Position numbers and translations under genes: made by a program
From: 13-2-20CM-66-19 sp963824395
GTDB taxonomy: Bacteria; Pseudomonadota; Gammaproteobacteria; Steroidobacterales; Steroidobacteraceae
DNA length: 64,000 nt
NCBI GenBank assembly: GCA_963824395.1
Contig: CAWGPF010000005.1
Span: forward strand, 310,001 to 374,000
Direction: 5' to 3'
Notes under the pieces: model-generated
Databases searched by the model: none
Told to the model about the DNA's origin: nothing
The model's input: only the letters and a program-made list of their open reading frames with translations
Part shown: piece after piece, positions 7,749 to 16,200 of the stretch
How the letters are laid out: every line of letters starts with the position of its first letter
How positions within the stretch are numbered: position 1 is the stretch's first letter

Positions 7749-8759
7749 GTGCTGCCGATCGCGATCGACGTGATGAGCGGCGACTCCGAGCCGCGCGAAT
7801 ACGTGGCCGGGGCGCTGCGCGCGCTCAGCGACGATGCGCAGCTTGAGGTGCTGCTGGTCGGGGATGCCGCGCTCATCGAGCGTGAGCTGCAAGGCAGCGC
7901 GGCGGCGCTGCGCCAGCGCGCCGCCATCGCCGCCGCCTCCCAGGTCGTCACCATGGAGGAGAAGCCGCGCGAGGCGATCCGGCACAAGAAGGACTCCTCG
8001 ATGCGGGTCGCCATCAACCTCGTGCACGAGGGTCGCGCAGCGGCGGCGGTCTCGGCCGGCAACACCGGCGCCCTGACCGCGATCGCGCACTTCGTGCTCA
8101 AGACCCTGCCCGGGGTCGAGCGCGCCGCGATCATCTCCGCGATTCCCGCCGCCCACGGCCTCACCCAGATGCTCGACCTCGGCGCCAACACCAAGGCGAC
8201 GCCCGAGCAGCTGCGCCAGTTCGCCGCCATGGGCAGCATCATCGCCCGCGACGTCAACGGTATCGCGAGCCCGCGCATCGGCCTGCTCAACATCGGCGAG
8301 GAGGACATGAAGGGCCACGAGGGAGTGCAGGCGGCCCACGCGCTGATCGGCGCGAGCGGCCTGAACTACGTCGGCTTCGTGGAAGGCAACGACATCTTCT
8401 CCGGCGAGGTGGATGTCGTCGTCACCGACGGCTTCACCGGGAATGTGGCGCTCAAGACCATGGAAGGGGTCGCGGGCCTCATCGCCAACCGCATGCGCGA
8501 GGAGTTCCAGGCCTCCTTCGCCGACCGCATCGCCGGGCTGATCGCGCGCCCGGTGCTGCGCCGCGCCGCCGCCGGGCTCGATCCGCGCCGCTACAACGGC
8601 GCCTGCATGGTGGGGCTTGCCGGGATCGTGGTAAAAAGTCACGGTCATGCCGACCGCGTGGCGTTTGCGCGGGCCATCGCCACGGCAGCGCTCGCCGCAC
8701 GGCGTGATCTGACGAGACACATTGCGCAGGCGTTGCACGCCGAAGGGACCCGCAGTTGA
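7749..8759 (+). CDS. plsX: Phosphate acyltransferase PlsX
   Basis: This 336-residue peripheral membrane enzyme converts acyl-ACP to acyl-phosphate, the donor for PlsY in phospholipid synthesis. Family landmarks are visible: IAIDVMSGD near the start (usually DAMGGD), SAGNTGAL, LDLGAN, LLNIGEEDMKG, GFVEGNDI, and VVTDGFTGNVALKTMEG. The frame opens with GTG 7749, which places IAID at residues 4-7 as expected. The replacement of the usual MGGD by MSGD in the first motif is a small deviation. Its TGA overlaps the TTG start of fabH. Confidence 0.95.
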   Translation: MLPIAIDVMSGDSEPREYVAGALRALSDDAQLEVLLVGDAALIERELQGSAAALRQRAAIAAASQVVTMEEKPREAIRHKKDSSMRVAINLVHEGRAAAAVSAGNTGALTAIAHFVLKTLPGVERAAIISAIPAAHGLTQMLDLGANTKATPEQLRQFAAMGSIIARDVNGIASPRIGLLNIGEEDMKGHEGVQAAHALIGASGLNYVGFVEGNDIFSGEVDVVVTDGFTGNVALKTMEGVAGLIANRMREEFQASFADRIAGLIARPVLRRAAAGLDPRRYNGACMVGLAGIVVKSHGHADRVAFARAIATAALAARRDLTRHIAQALHAEGTRS

Positions 8760-9712
8760 TCTATTCGCGCATCACCGGCACCGGCTCCTACCTGCCCGAG
8801 CGCATCGTCAGCAACGCGGACCTCGAGCAGATGGTCGATACCACCGATGAGTGGATCAAGACGCGTACCGGGATCGAGCGTCGCCACATCGCCGCCGACG
8901 GGGAGACCACGGTCGATCTTGCCGAGAAGGCCGCGCGGCGCGCCCTCGATGCGGCAGGCATCGCGCCCCAGGATGTGGACTTCATCGCCTTCGGCACCAC
9001 CACCCCGGATTTGATCTTCCCCAACTGCGGGGTGCTGCTGCAGCAGCGCCTCGGCTGCATCGGCGTGCCGGCCTTCAGCGTCGAGACCGCCTGCGCCGGC
9101 TTCATGTACGCGCTCTCGATCGCCGACAAGTACGTGCGCTGCGGGGAGTCCAGGCGCGCGCTCGTCATCGGCGCCGAGACCCTCTCGCGCATCACCGACT
9201 GGAATGATCGCGCCACCGCAGTGCTGTTCGCCGACGGGGCGGGCGCGGTGGTGCTCGAGCCGGCGAGCGAGGCGGGGCTGCTCTCCACCCACCTGCACGC
9301 CGACGGGCGCTACCACGAGATGCTCTACTGCGGCAGCGGCGTCTCGCGCGGCATGCAGCCGAAGCCGGTCATCAGCATGGCCGGCAAGGAGGTGTTCAGG
9401 ATCGCCGTCACCAAGCTCGGCGCGGTGGTCGATGAGACCCTCGCCGCCAATGGTCTGGAGCGCTCCGCGATCGACTGGCTGGTGCCGCACCAGGCCAATA
9501 TCCGCATCATTCAGGCGACTGCCTCAAAGCTCGACATGCCGCTCGAACGCGTCATCGTCACGGTGCAGGACCACGGCAACACCTCGGCCGCCTCCGTGCC
9601 GCTCGCCCTCGATGTGGGCGTGCGCGACGGGCGCATCAAGCGCGGGGACCTGTTGTTGCTCGAGGCCTTCGGCGGCGGGTTTACCTGGGGTTCGGCGCTG
9701 GTGCGCTACTAA
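8756..9712 (+). CDS. fabH: Beta-ketoacyl-ACP synthase III
   Basis: This 318-residue condensing enzyme starts fatty-acid synthesis from acetyl-CoA and malonyl-ACP. The catalytic triad is complete: Cys113 (ETACAG), His245 (VPHQANIRI) and Asn275 (HGNTSAAS). It starts with TTG at 8756, overlapping the plsX stop, which implies translational coupling. The operon ends here at a terminator; fabD, fabG and acpP, which usually follow, are not in this window. Confidence 0.97.
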   Translation: MIYSRITGTGSYLPERIVSNADLEQMVDTTDEWIKTRTGIERRHIAADGETTVDLAEKAARRALDAAGIAPQDVDFIAFGTTTPDLIFPNCGVLLQQRLGCIGVPAFSVETACAGFMYALSIADKYVRCGESRRALVIGAETLSRITDWNDRATAVLFADGAGAVVLEPASEAGLLSTHLHADGRYHEMLYCGSGVSRGMQPKPVISMAGKEVFRIAVTKLGAVVDETLAANGLERSAIDWLVPHQANIRIIQATASKLDMPLERVIVTVQDHGNTSAASVPLALDVGVRDGRIKRGDLLLLEAFGGGFTWGSALVRY

Positions 9713-9756
9713 AGGAAGCCGCGCCCGACGCGACGCGCCGTTTCGGTTCCCCAAAA

Positions 9757-9788
9757 GCAAAACGCCGCGCGAGTGCGCGGCGTTTTGC
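9757..9788. terminator. Bidirectional rho-independent terminator after fabH and the Lpp-like gene
   Basis: This is a perfect 14-bp stem, GCAAAACGCCGCGC with its exact complement, around the 4-nt loop GAGT. The GC core is flanked by four A on the left and four T on the right, so it works for both convergent transcripts (fabH on plus, the lipoprotein on minus). Confidence 0.9.
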
Positions 9789-9811
9789 TGTATCGACCTA
9801 AGCGGCGTCGA

Positions 9812-10129
9812 TTACTTGGAGACCGAGCGCTTGAACATGCGGTCGATCTTCTCGTTGGTCGCATCGCAGCACGACTGGCTGGCGTGAGCCGCGGCCAGCG
9901 CCTGGTTCGCTGTGCTCTGCGCACCGCTGGCAGCCTGACCGGCCGAAGCGGCGGCGCTGTTGGCCGAATCAGCGGCGCTCTTGGCAGAGGACGCATCGCC
10001 CTGCACCTTGGCCACCTGGGCCTTCAGATCATCAACCTGGGCCTGCAGCGGCTTGAGATCCGTGCAGCCTGCCAGTCCAACCATCACAGCCACGGCAGCA
10101 GCTGCCGTCACAACGCTCGCGCACTTCAT
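9812..10129 (-). CDS. Lpp/OprI-like alanine-zipper lipoprotein
   Basis: This 105-residue lipoprotein starts at ATG 10129, preceded by AAGGGG 6 nt away. A lipobox VGLAGC places the lipidated cysteine at residue 22. The mature part is one long heptad-type helix rich in Ala, Ser, Gln and Asp (QVDDLKAQVAKVQGDASSAKSAAD...), ending DRMFKRSVSK. The Ala-dominated coiled coil and the basic -K end resemble Lpp/OprI, the outer-membrane lipoproteins that trimerise and anchor to peptidoglycan through a C-terminal Lys. Unusually, a Cys-Cys pair (SQSCCDATNEK) sits near the C-terminus, which could give disulfide links between helices. Peptidoglycan attachment is inferred only. Confidence 0.85.
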   Translation of the reverse strand: MKCASVVTAAAAVAVMVGLAGCTDLKPLQAQVDDLKAQVAKVQGDASSAKSAADSANSAAASAGQAASGAQSTANQALAAAHASQSCCDATNEKIDRMFKRSVSK

Positions 10130-10290
10130 AATCGTCCCCTTTGGGTTGTTGATTCGGGAGTCCTGAATAACCGAAGCGATGCCGCCGGGCAAGTTCCGCC
10201 GGTTCGCCGCCCCCAACTGCATCAAATTTACCGGGGGAATGCAACTCCAAACACGTAACTTGTCTTCGGGCCGCGACACTTCGAATCAGA

Positions 10291-10338
10291 CTTGCAAAGC
10301 GCGCCGCGAGTGGTTTTGCCACTGTGGTGCGCTGCAAG
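10291..10338. other. Intergenic structured element between lpp-like gene and lexA
   Basis: CTTGC (10291-10295) and GCGC pair with GCGC and GCAAG (10334-10338), with a small bulge. Inside them, GTGG(TTTTG)CCAC forms a second stem-loop. It lies in the 472-bp gap between the divergent Lpp-like and lexA genes. Apart from this element and the lexA promoter I see nothing recognisable in that gap. It could be part of a leader or a small RNA; there is no T-run. Confidence 0.3.
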
Positions 10339-10540
10339 TGAGGTGTTTCGATGAGCGTGCGAGTTCCTTTTCGCGTGCGGGCAACAAAATTCTTTACGGC
10401 GGTTCAACTTCTCTCCTGAGACGTTGGCGCAGCAATGAGATACGGGCTGCGATGTCGCACGCCGTATATGCCTGCGCCGCGGTCACCCGCTCATCAAGAA
10501 TGTCAGACGCCCTCACTGGGACTCCCGAACGCTGCACCCC

Positions 10541-10592
10541 TTGCCCCGACCCTCAATCTGGATATAATCACAGTTACTGTATATATAGACAG
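10541..10592 (+). promoter_or_regulatory. lexA promoter with LexA (SOS) box
   Basis: TTGCCC (10541-10546) and TATAAT (10563-10568) form a sigma70 promoter with a 16-bp spacer. At 10577-10592 lies CTGTATATATAGACAG, an almost ideal LexA box of the form CTG-N10-CAG, covering the expected transcription start, so LexA should repress its own cassette. No second box is seen before imuA, imuB or dnaE2, so all four genes probably depend on this promoter. Confidence 0.92.
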
Positions 10593-10601
10593 GACACGCC
10601 C

Positions 10602-11225
10602 ATGTCGGACCTCACTCCTCGACAGACCCAGATCCTGCGGCTCATCCAGCGCCACATCGGCGAGACCGGCATGCCGCCGACCCGGGCGGAGATCGCCCAG
10701 GAGCTCGGCTTCCGTTCCGCCAATGCGGCCGAGGAGCACCTGCGGGCGCTCGCCCGCAAGGGCGTCATCGCCCTGGTGCCGGGCACCTCGCGGGGTATCA
10801 AGCTCAAGGACACGATCCGCGAGCAGATCGGGCTGCCGCTCATCGGCCGCGTGGCCGCCGGCAAGCCGATCTTCGCCGAGGAAAACTTCGAGGCGCGGCT
10901 GCATATCGATCCGTCCATCTTCCAGCCGCGCCCGCATTACCTCCTGAAGGTCATCGGCATGAGCATGAAGGACGCCGGCATCCTCGATGGGGACCTGGTG
11001 GCGGTGCACCGCACCTCGGAAGTGCGCAGCCGGCAGATCGTGGTGGCACGCCTGGAGAATGAGGTCACGGTGAAGCGCTACCGCCAGGAGGGCTCGGTCG
11101 TGTGGCTGATGCCCGAGAACACCGACTTCGAGCCGATCAAGGTGGACCTCAAGGAGGAGCCGCTGCTCATCGAAGGCATCGTCGTCGGTGTCGTGCGTCG
11201 CGGCCGCTCCAGCGGGCTCATATGA
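10602..11225 (+). CDS. lexA: LexA repressor
   Basis: This 207-residue SOS repressor has an N-terminal winged helix (residues 1-65, with PPTRAEIAQELGFRSANAAEEHL as the recognition region) and a C-terminal S24 peptidase domain. The autocleavage bond is Ala86-Gly87 (VAAGKP) and the catalytic dyad is Ser121 (GMSMKDAG) and Lys158 (TVKRY). All are intact, so RecA-stimulated self-cleavage should work. ATG 10602 lies 9 nt after the SOS box, so the leader is short. It heads the lexA-imuA-imuB-dnaE2 cassette; the next gene begins 68 nt downstream. Confidence 0.97.
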   Translation: MSDLTPRQTQILRLIQRHIGETGMPPTRAEIAQELGFRSANAAEEHLRALARKGVIALVPGTSRGIKLKDTIREQIGLPLIGRVAAGKPIFAEENFEARLHIDPSIFQPRPHYLLKVIGMSMKDAGILDGDLVAVHRTSEVRSRQIVVARLENEVTVKRYRQEGSVVWLMPENTDFEPIKVDLKEEPLLIEGIVVGVVRRGRSSGLI

Positions 11226-11293
11226 AGGCTTGACGGCACGCCCGCCGCCCCCTCCCACACAAAGGTCCTCACTCTGATTGCACCTCAGCCGGC

Positions 11294-11896
11294 ATGGACG
11301 ATTCGAAAATTGCTCGCCTGCTCGAGCATCCGGCTATCTGGCGCGGCAGGAGCGCCGCACGCCTCGCCGTCCTGCCGAGCGGCTTTGCCGCCCTGGATGA
11401 AGCGCTTGCCGGTGGCGGCTGGCCCCGCAGCGGGCTGATCGAAATCCTCATCCCGCGCTTTGGCAGCGGGGAACTCTCACTCATCCTGCCCGCGCTCGCG
11501 GACCTGTCGCGCGCCGCGAGCGCCCGCTGGTGCGTATGGGTCGCACCGCCCCTGATGCCGTTCGCCCCCGGGCTCGTCGCCCAGGGCATGGTGCTCGAGC
11601 GCGTGGCGGTGGTGGGCGGGGAGCGCCCGCTGTGGGCGCTCGAGCAGGTGCTCGGCTCGGGTGCCTGCGATGCGGCGCTCGCCTGGGCGAAGCGCGTGGC
11701 GGCGCGCGACATCCGCCGCCTGCAGCTCGCCGCCGAGCGCGGCCGCACGCTCGGGGTGCTGTTTCGTCCCCGGGGCGCGGTGCGCGAGAGCTCCGCCGCC
11801 GCGCTGCGCCTGAGCGTGGAAGCGCACGCGGCGGGCCTGCGTGTCACGCTCCTCAAGGGGCGCGGCGCGCGCGGCGTGGTGGAGCTTGCGCCATGA
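11294..11896 (+). CDS. imuA: ImuA, translesion synthesis accessory protein
   Basis: This 200-residue protein resembles the RecA/SulA-like ImuA family of proteobacterial SOS mutagenesis cassettes. It starts MDDSKIARLLEHPAIWRG and has the typical LPSGFAALDEALAGGGWPRSGLIEIL (degenerate RecA-like entry) and a central WVAPP hydrophobic strand. The Walker A lysine of true RecA is absent, as is usual. ImuA works with ImuB and the polymerase DnaE2. Its TGA overlaps the first ATG of imuB (ATGA), indicating translational coupling. The position between lexA and imuB makes the assignment firm. Confidence 0.9.
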   Translation: MDDSKIARLLEHPAIWRGRSAARLAVLPSGFAALDEALAGGGWPRSGLIEILIPRFGSGELSLILPALADLSRAASARWCVWVAPPLMPFAPGLVAQGMVLERVAVVGGERPLWALEQVLGSGACDAALAWAKRVAARDIRRLQLAAERGRTLGVLFRPRGAVRESSAAALRLSVEAHAAGLRVTLLKGRGARGVVELAP

Positions 11897-13298
11897 CAGC
11901 AAGCGCTGAAGAAGACGCAGCGCTGGCGCCCGCACCCCTCACGGTCCCGGCCGGCCCCGCACGGACACGGCAGCTGAGCCTCGTGCCCCCGCCTGCCGCC
12001 GGTGAGCCGTGCGCACAGCTGTGGGCCGCCGTGCATCTGCCCGCACCGGACGGCCCGGCGCAGCTCAGACTTCCCGGCTCGCGCAGCTCGCGCAGCGCTT
12101 CACCCCGCGGGTGAGTCTTGAGCCCCCGGATGCGTTGCTCCTGGAGGTGCGCGGCAGCCTGCACCTTTTTGCAGGTCTTGCGGGTCTTAAGAGCGCCCTC
12201 ACGCAGATGTGCGAGACGCTCGCGCTGCGGCCGCAGCTGGCGTTCGCGCCGACTGCGCTCGCAGCCCTCGTAGCCGCCCGTGCCGGGCGCGCGCTCGAGA
12301 TCACCACCACCGCGCAGCTCGTCAGCCAGCTCGCGCTCCTGCCCCTGAGCGTGCTGCGCTGGCCGGCGCCGGTGGTGCAGCGCCTGCGCAGCATGGGCGT
12401 GCGCACGGTGGGCGCGGTGCTGCGGCTGCCGCGGGCGGGCTTCGCACGCCGTTTTGGCACCGCGCAGCTCGCGCAGCTGGATGAGCTCACCGGGCGCGCA
12501 CCGGCGCTGCGCGGCATCTTCCAGCCGCCGCTGCGGTTCCGGCGCCGCCGCGAGCTCGCCTGCGAAGTGGAGAATCACGCCTGGCTGCTCGCAGCCCTCG
12601 CCCCCCTGCTGCGCGAACTCGAGCAGTTCCTGCGCGCCCGCCAGGCAGGCGTCATGACACTCGAGTGCCGCCTGCTGCACCGCGGGGATGAAGTGACGCC
12701 GTGCCGGCTCGAGCTGGCCGCCCCCACCGCCGATGCCCGGCACCTGGAGAAGCTTCTGAGCGGGCCGCTCAGCCGCCTGAAGCTCTCCTCGCCGGTGCGC
12801 GCGCTCGAGCTGCGGGCCCGCAGCCTCCTGCCGCGCGCAGCCCTGGCACGCACGCTGTGGCAGCCCGGTGAGCACGGGGGCGCGAGCGGCAGCGAAGCGC
12901 ACCTGCTCATCGAGCGCCTGCGCTCGCGTCTGGGGGAGGAGGTGATCCACGGACTGAAGCTCCTCGATGACCACCGGCCCGAGAACACCTGGGCCCTGAG
13001 CGCACCGCCGTCCCCGGCTGCCGGGTGCGCGGCAGCGGCGGCCCCGTCCGCGAGCCCGCAGCGGCCGCTGTGGCTCCTCGGCGCGCCGCAGGCGCTCGCG
13101 GTGCGCGGCGGGCTGCCGCAGCGCGGCGGGGCGCTCGCGCTCCTCGGTGAACCGGAGCGCATCGAGGCCGGCTGGTGGGACGGGGCGGACATCGCGCGCG
13201 ACTACTATGCCGCCCGCGACGTTCACGGCGTGCGCCTGTGGGTGTACCGCGAACGCCAGGCCCCGCACGGCTGGTTCCTGCACGGCTTCTTCGGGTGA
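11893..13298 (+). pseudogene. imuB: imuB with internal deletion and frameshift near the 5' end
   Basis: ImuB is the Y-family-like, catalytically inactive hub that links DnaE2 to the beta clamp. Translation from ATG 11893 gives the expected ImuB beginning (LWAAVHLP) but then leaves frame and stops at 12114 after 73 residues. The remaining family sequence (LAQRFTPRVSLEPPDALLLEVRGSLHLF onward to WFLHGFFG) lies in another frame, open from 12009 to 13298. ImuB proteins normally have roughly 60 residues between these two blocks; here almost none remain, so a deletion of about 180 bp plus a frame change has occurred near 12050-12090. Short GCGCAGCTC repeats there are a possible slippage site. A truncated protein from the GTG at 12009 is possible. 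A single sequencing error cannot explain the missing segment. Confidence 0.75.
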
Positions 13299-16200
13299 GC
13301 CCCGCCGTACCGCCGGAGTACGCCGAGCTCCACTGTCTTTCGAACTTCAGCTTCCTGCGCGGGGCCTCGCACCCGCATGAGCTCGTCATCCAGGCGCTCG
13401 AGCTCGGTTACCGGGCCCTCGCCCTCACCGATGAGTGCTCGGTCGCAGGCGTGGTGCGCGCCCACATGGCCGCCCGGGGGCGGCCGCTGAAGTTCATCGT
13501 CGGGGCAGAGTTTCGCCTGAGCTGCGGTCTTAAGTTCGCAGCGCTCGCCATCGACCGCCACGGCTACGCCCGCCTGTGCCGCCTCATCACCCGCGGCCGC
13601 CGCGCCGGGGAAAAGGGCAGCTACACCCTGACGCGCGCAGATCTTGAGGCGCTGCCGCCCGAGCACTGCTGGCTCCTGTGGCTGCCGGGTGCCGGCGCGC
13701 CCGAGGAGGAGCTTGCCTGGCTCGCCGCGCGCTTCCCCGAGCGCCTGCGGGTGGCGGTGGAGCTGCTGCGGGAGGGGGCGGATGCGGCGCAGCTTGCGCG
13801 GCTGCGCGAGCTGGGCGCCCGTCACGGCGTGCCGCTCCTCGCGGCCGGCGACGTGCACATGCACGTGCGCGCGCGGCGGCGCCTGCAGGATGCGCTCACC
13901 GCGATCCGCCTGAAGGTGCCGCTCAGCGAGGCCGGCACCCGCCTGTATGCCAACGGCGAGCGCTACCTGCGCGAGCCTGAGCGCCTCGCGCGCCTGTACC
14001 CCCCCGAGCTCCTGGCTGAGGCGGTGGCGGTCGCGGCACAGTGCACTTTCAGTCTCGATGAGCTCAGGTACGAGTATCCGCGCGAGCTCGTGCCGGAAGG
14101 GGAAAGCGCCGCCAGCCACCTGCGCAAGCTCACCGAGGCCGGGGCGCAGCGGCGCTGGAAGGGCGCAGTGCCCGAGCGGCAGCGCGCTGCCATCGAGCAC
14201 GAGCTCGCCCTCATCGCCGAGCTCAACTACGAGCCCTACTTCCTCACCGTGCACGACGTGGTGGCCTTCGCGCGCGCGCGCGGGATTCTGTGCCAGGGGC
14301 GTGGCTCGGCCGCCAACTCGCGCGTGTGCTACTGCCTCGGCATCACCTCCGTCGATCCTGAGCGCGGCGCCGCCATGCTCTTCGAGCGCTTCATCTCGCG
14401 CGAGCGCAACGAGCCCCCCGACATCGACATCGACTTCGAGCACGAGCGGCGCGAGGAGGTGCTGCAGTACGTCTACGCCAAGTACGGCCGCGCGCGCGCC
14501 GCGCTCGCCGCCACCGTCATCATGTACCGCCCGCGCAGTGCGCTGCGTGACCTGGGCAAGGTATTCGGCCTCAGCCCCGATGAGTGCGCGCGCCTTGCCA
14601 AGGTGATGCAGTGGTGGGACGGCAGTGCCGCCATGGCCGAGCGCGTGCGTGAGGCCGGCTTTGACCTGCACAGCCCCTGGCTCAGGCGCCTGCTGCCGCT
14701 TGCCCAGGAGCTCACCGCGCACCCGGGTTTCCCACGCCACCTCTCCCAGCACGTCGGCGGCTTCGTCATCGCCCGCGACCTGCTCGAAGAATTGGTGCCC
14801 ATCGAGAACGCGGCCATGCCCGAGCGCACCGTGGTGCAGTGGGACAAGGACGACCTCAATGACTTAGGTCTCCTCAAGGTCGACCTCCTGGCCTTGGGGA
14901 TGCTGAGCGCGCTGCGGCGCGCCTTTGACCTCGTGAACGAGTTCCGCGGCACGCACTACGGGCTCGGGGAGCTGCCGGCCGAGGACCCCGAGGTCTATGA
15001 CATGGTGTGCCGCGCCGACACCGTCGGGGTGTTCCAGATCGAGTCGCGTGCGCAGATGGCGATGCTGCCGCGCCTGAAGCCGCGCTGCTACTACGACCTC
15101 GTCATCGAGGTCGCCATCGTGCGCCCGGGCCCTATCCAGGGCGACATGGTGCATCCCTACCTCAAGCGCCGCAGCGGGGCCGAGCCGGTCGAGTACCCGG
15201 GTGTCGAGGTGCGCGAGGTCCTGCAGCGCACTCTCGGCGTGCCGATCTTCCAGGAGCAGGTGATGCAGATCGCGATCGTCGCGGCCGGCTTCACGGCAGG
15301 GGAGGCCGATGCGCTGCGCCGCGCGATGGGCGCCTGGAAGCGCAGCGGGGGACTCGACCCGTTCCGCGAACGCCTGCTGCAGGGCATGCGCGCGCGCGGC
15401 TACCCGGCCGAGTTCGCACAGCGCATCTACCAGCAGATGCTCGGCTTCGGCGAATACGGCTTCCCGGAATGCATCGCGGGTGGAACGCGCGTGATGGATG
15501 CCGACTCCGGGCGCTGGGTGAAGATCGATGATGTGATATCCGGACGCGTACCGCTTGAGGCGACCATTGCCTGCGACGCGCAGCTGCGCCTGGGCAGGCG
15601 TCGCGTGCTGGCGGTCAGGGCAAGTGGCGTGAAGCCCGTGTGGCGGCTGCGGACGGCGCTCGGCCACGCCATCGAGGCGACCGCCGAACATCCTTTCCTC
15701 ACCCTGAGCGGCTGGCGCAAGCTCGGGGAGCTTCGGGCCGGAGACCGTGTGGCGGCCGCGCGTGCATTGCCGCCCTGCGGCCGACGACGCTGGCCGCGCC
15801 ACTTCGTAATCGCGCGATTGGGAAAAGCGCTCGACTCACCGGAACTCGACCGGCCTGCGACCTCCGATATCTGCTGGGACAGGGTGGTTGCCATCGACCC
15901 CATGGGGTCGATGGCAACCTATGACCTGCAGATCGAGGGCGACCATAATTTCCTGGCCAACAACCTCGTGGTTCACAACTCGCACGCGATGAGCTTTGCA
16001 CTCCTCGTGTACGACTCCTCGTGGCTGAAGTGCCACGAGCCGGCCGCCTTCTGCTGTGCGCTGCTCAACAGCCAGCCGATGGGCTTCTACGCCCCGGCGC
16101 AGCTGGTGCGTGATGCGCGCGCCCACGGGGTCGAGGTGCGCGCCGTGGACGTGTGCGTGAGCGGCTGGGACGCGGGCCTGGAGCGGCGCGAGGACGGCAA

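Noticed and set aside
11226..11293. Separate SOS promoter for imuA
   Set aside because: No CTG-N10-CAG box or convincing -10/-35 in the 68-bp gap; imuA is read from the lexA promoter.
12009..13298. Reading imuB as an intact 429-codon gene from GTG 12009
   Set aside because: The family N-terminus (LWAAVHLP) is present just upstream in a different frame and coupled to imuA by ATGA, so the long frame is the remainder of a damaged gene.
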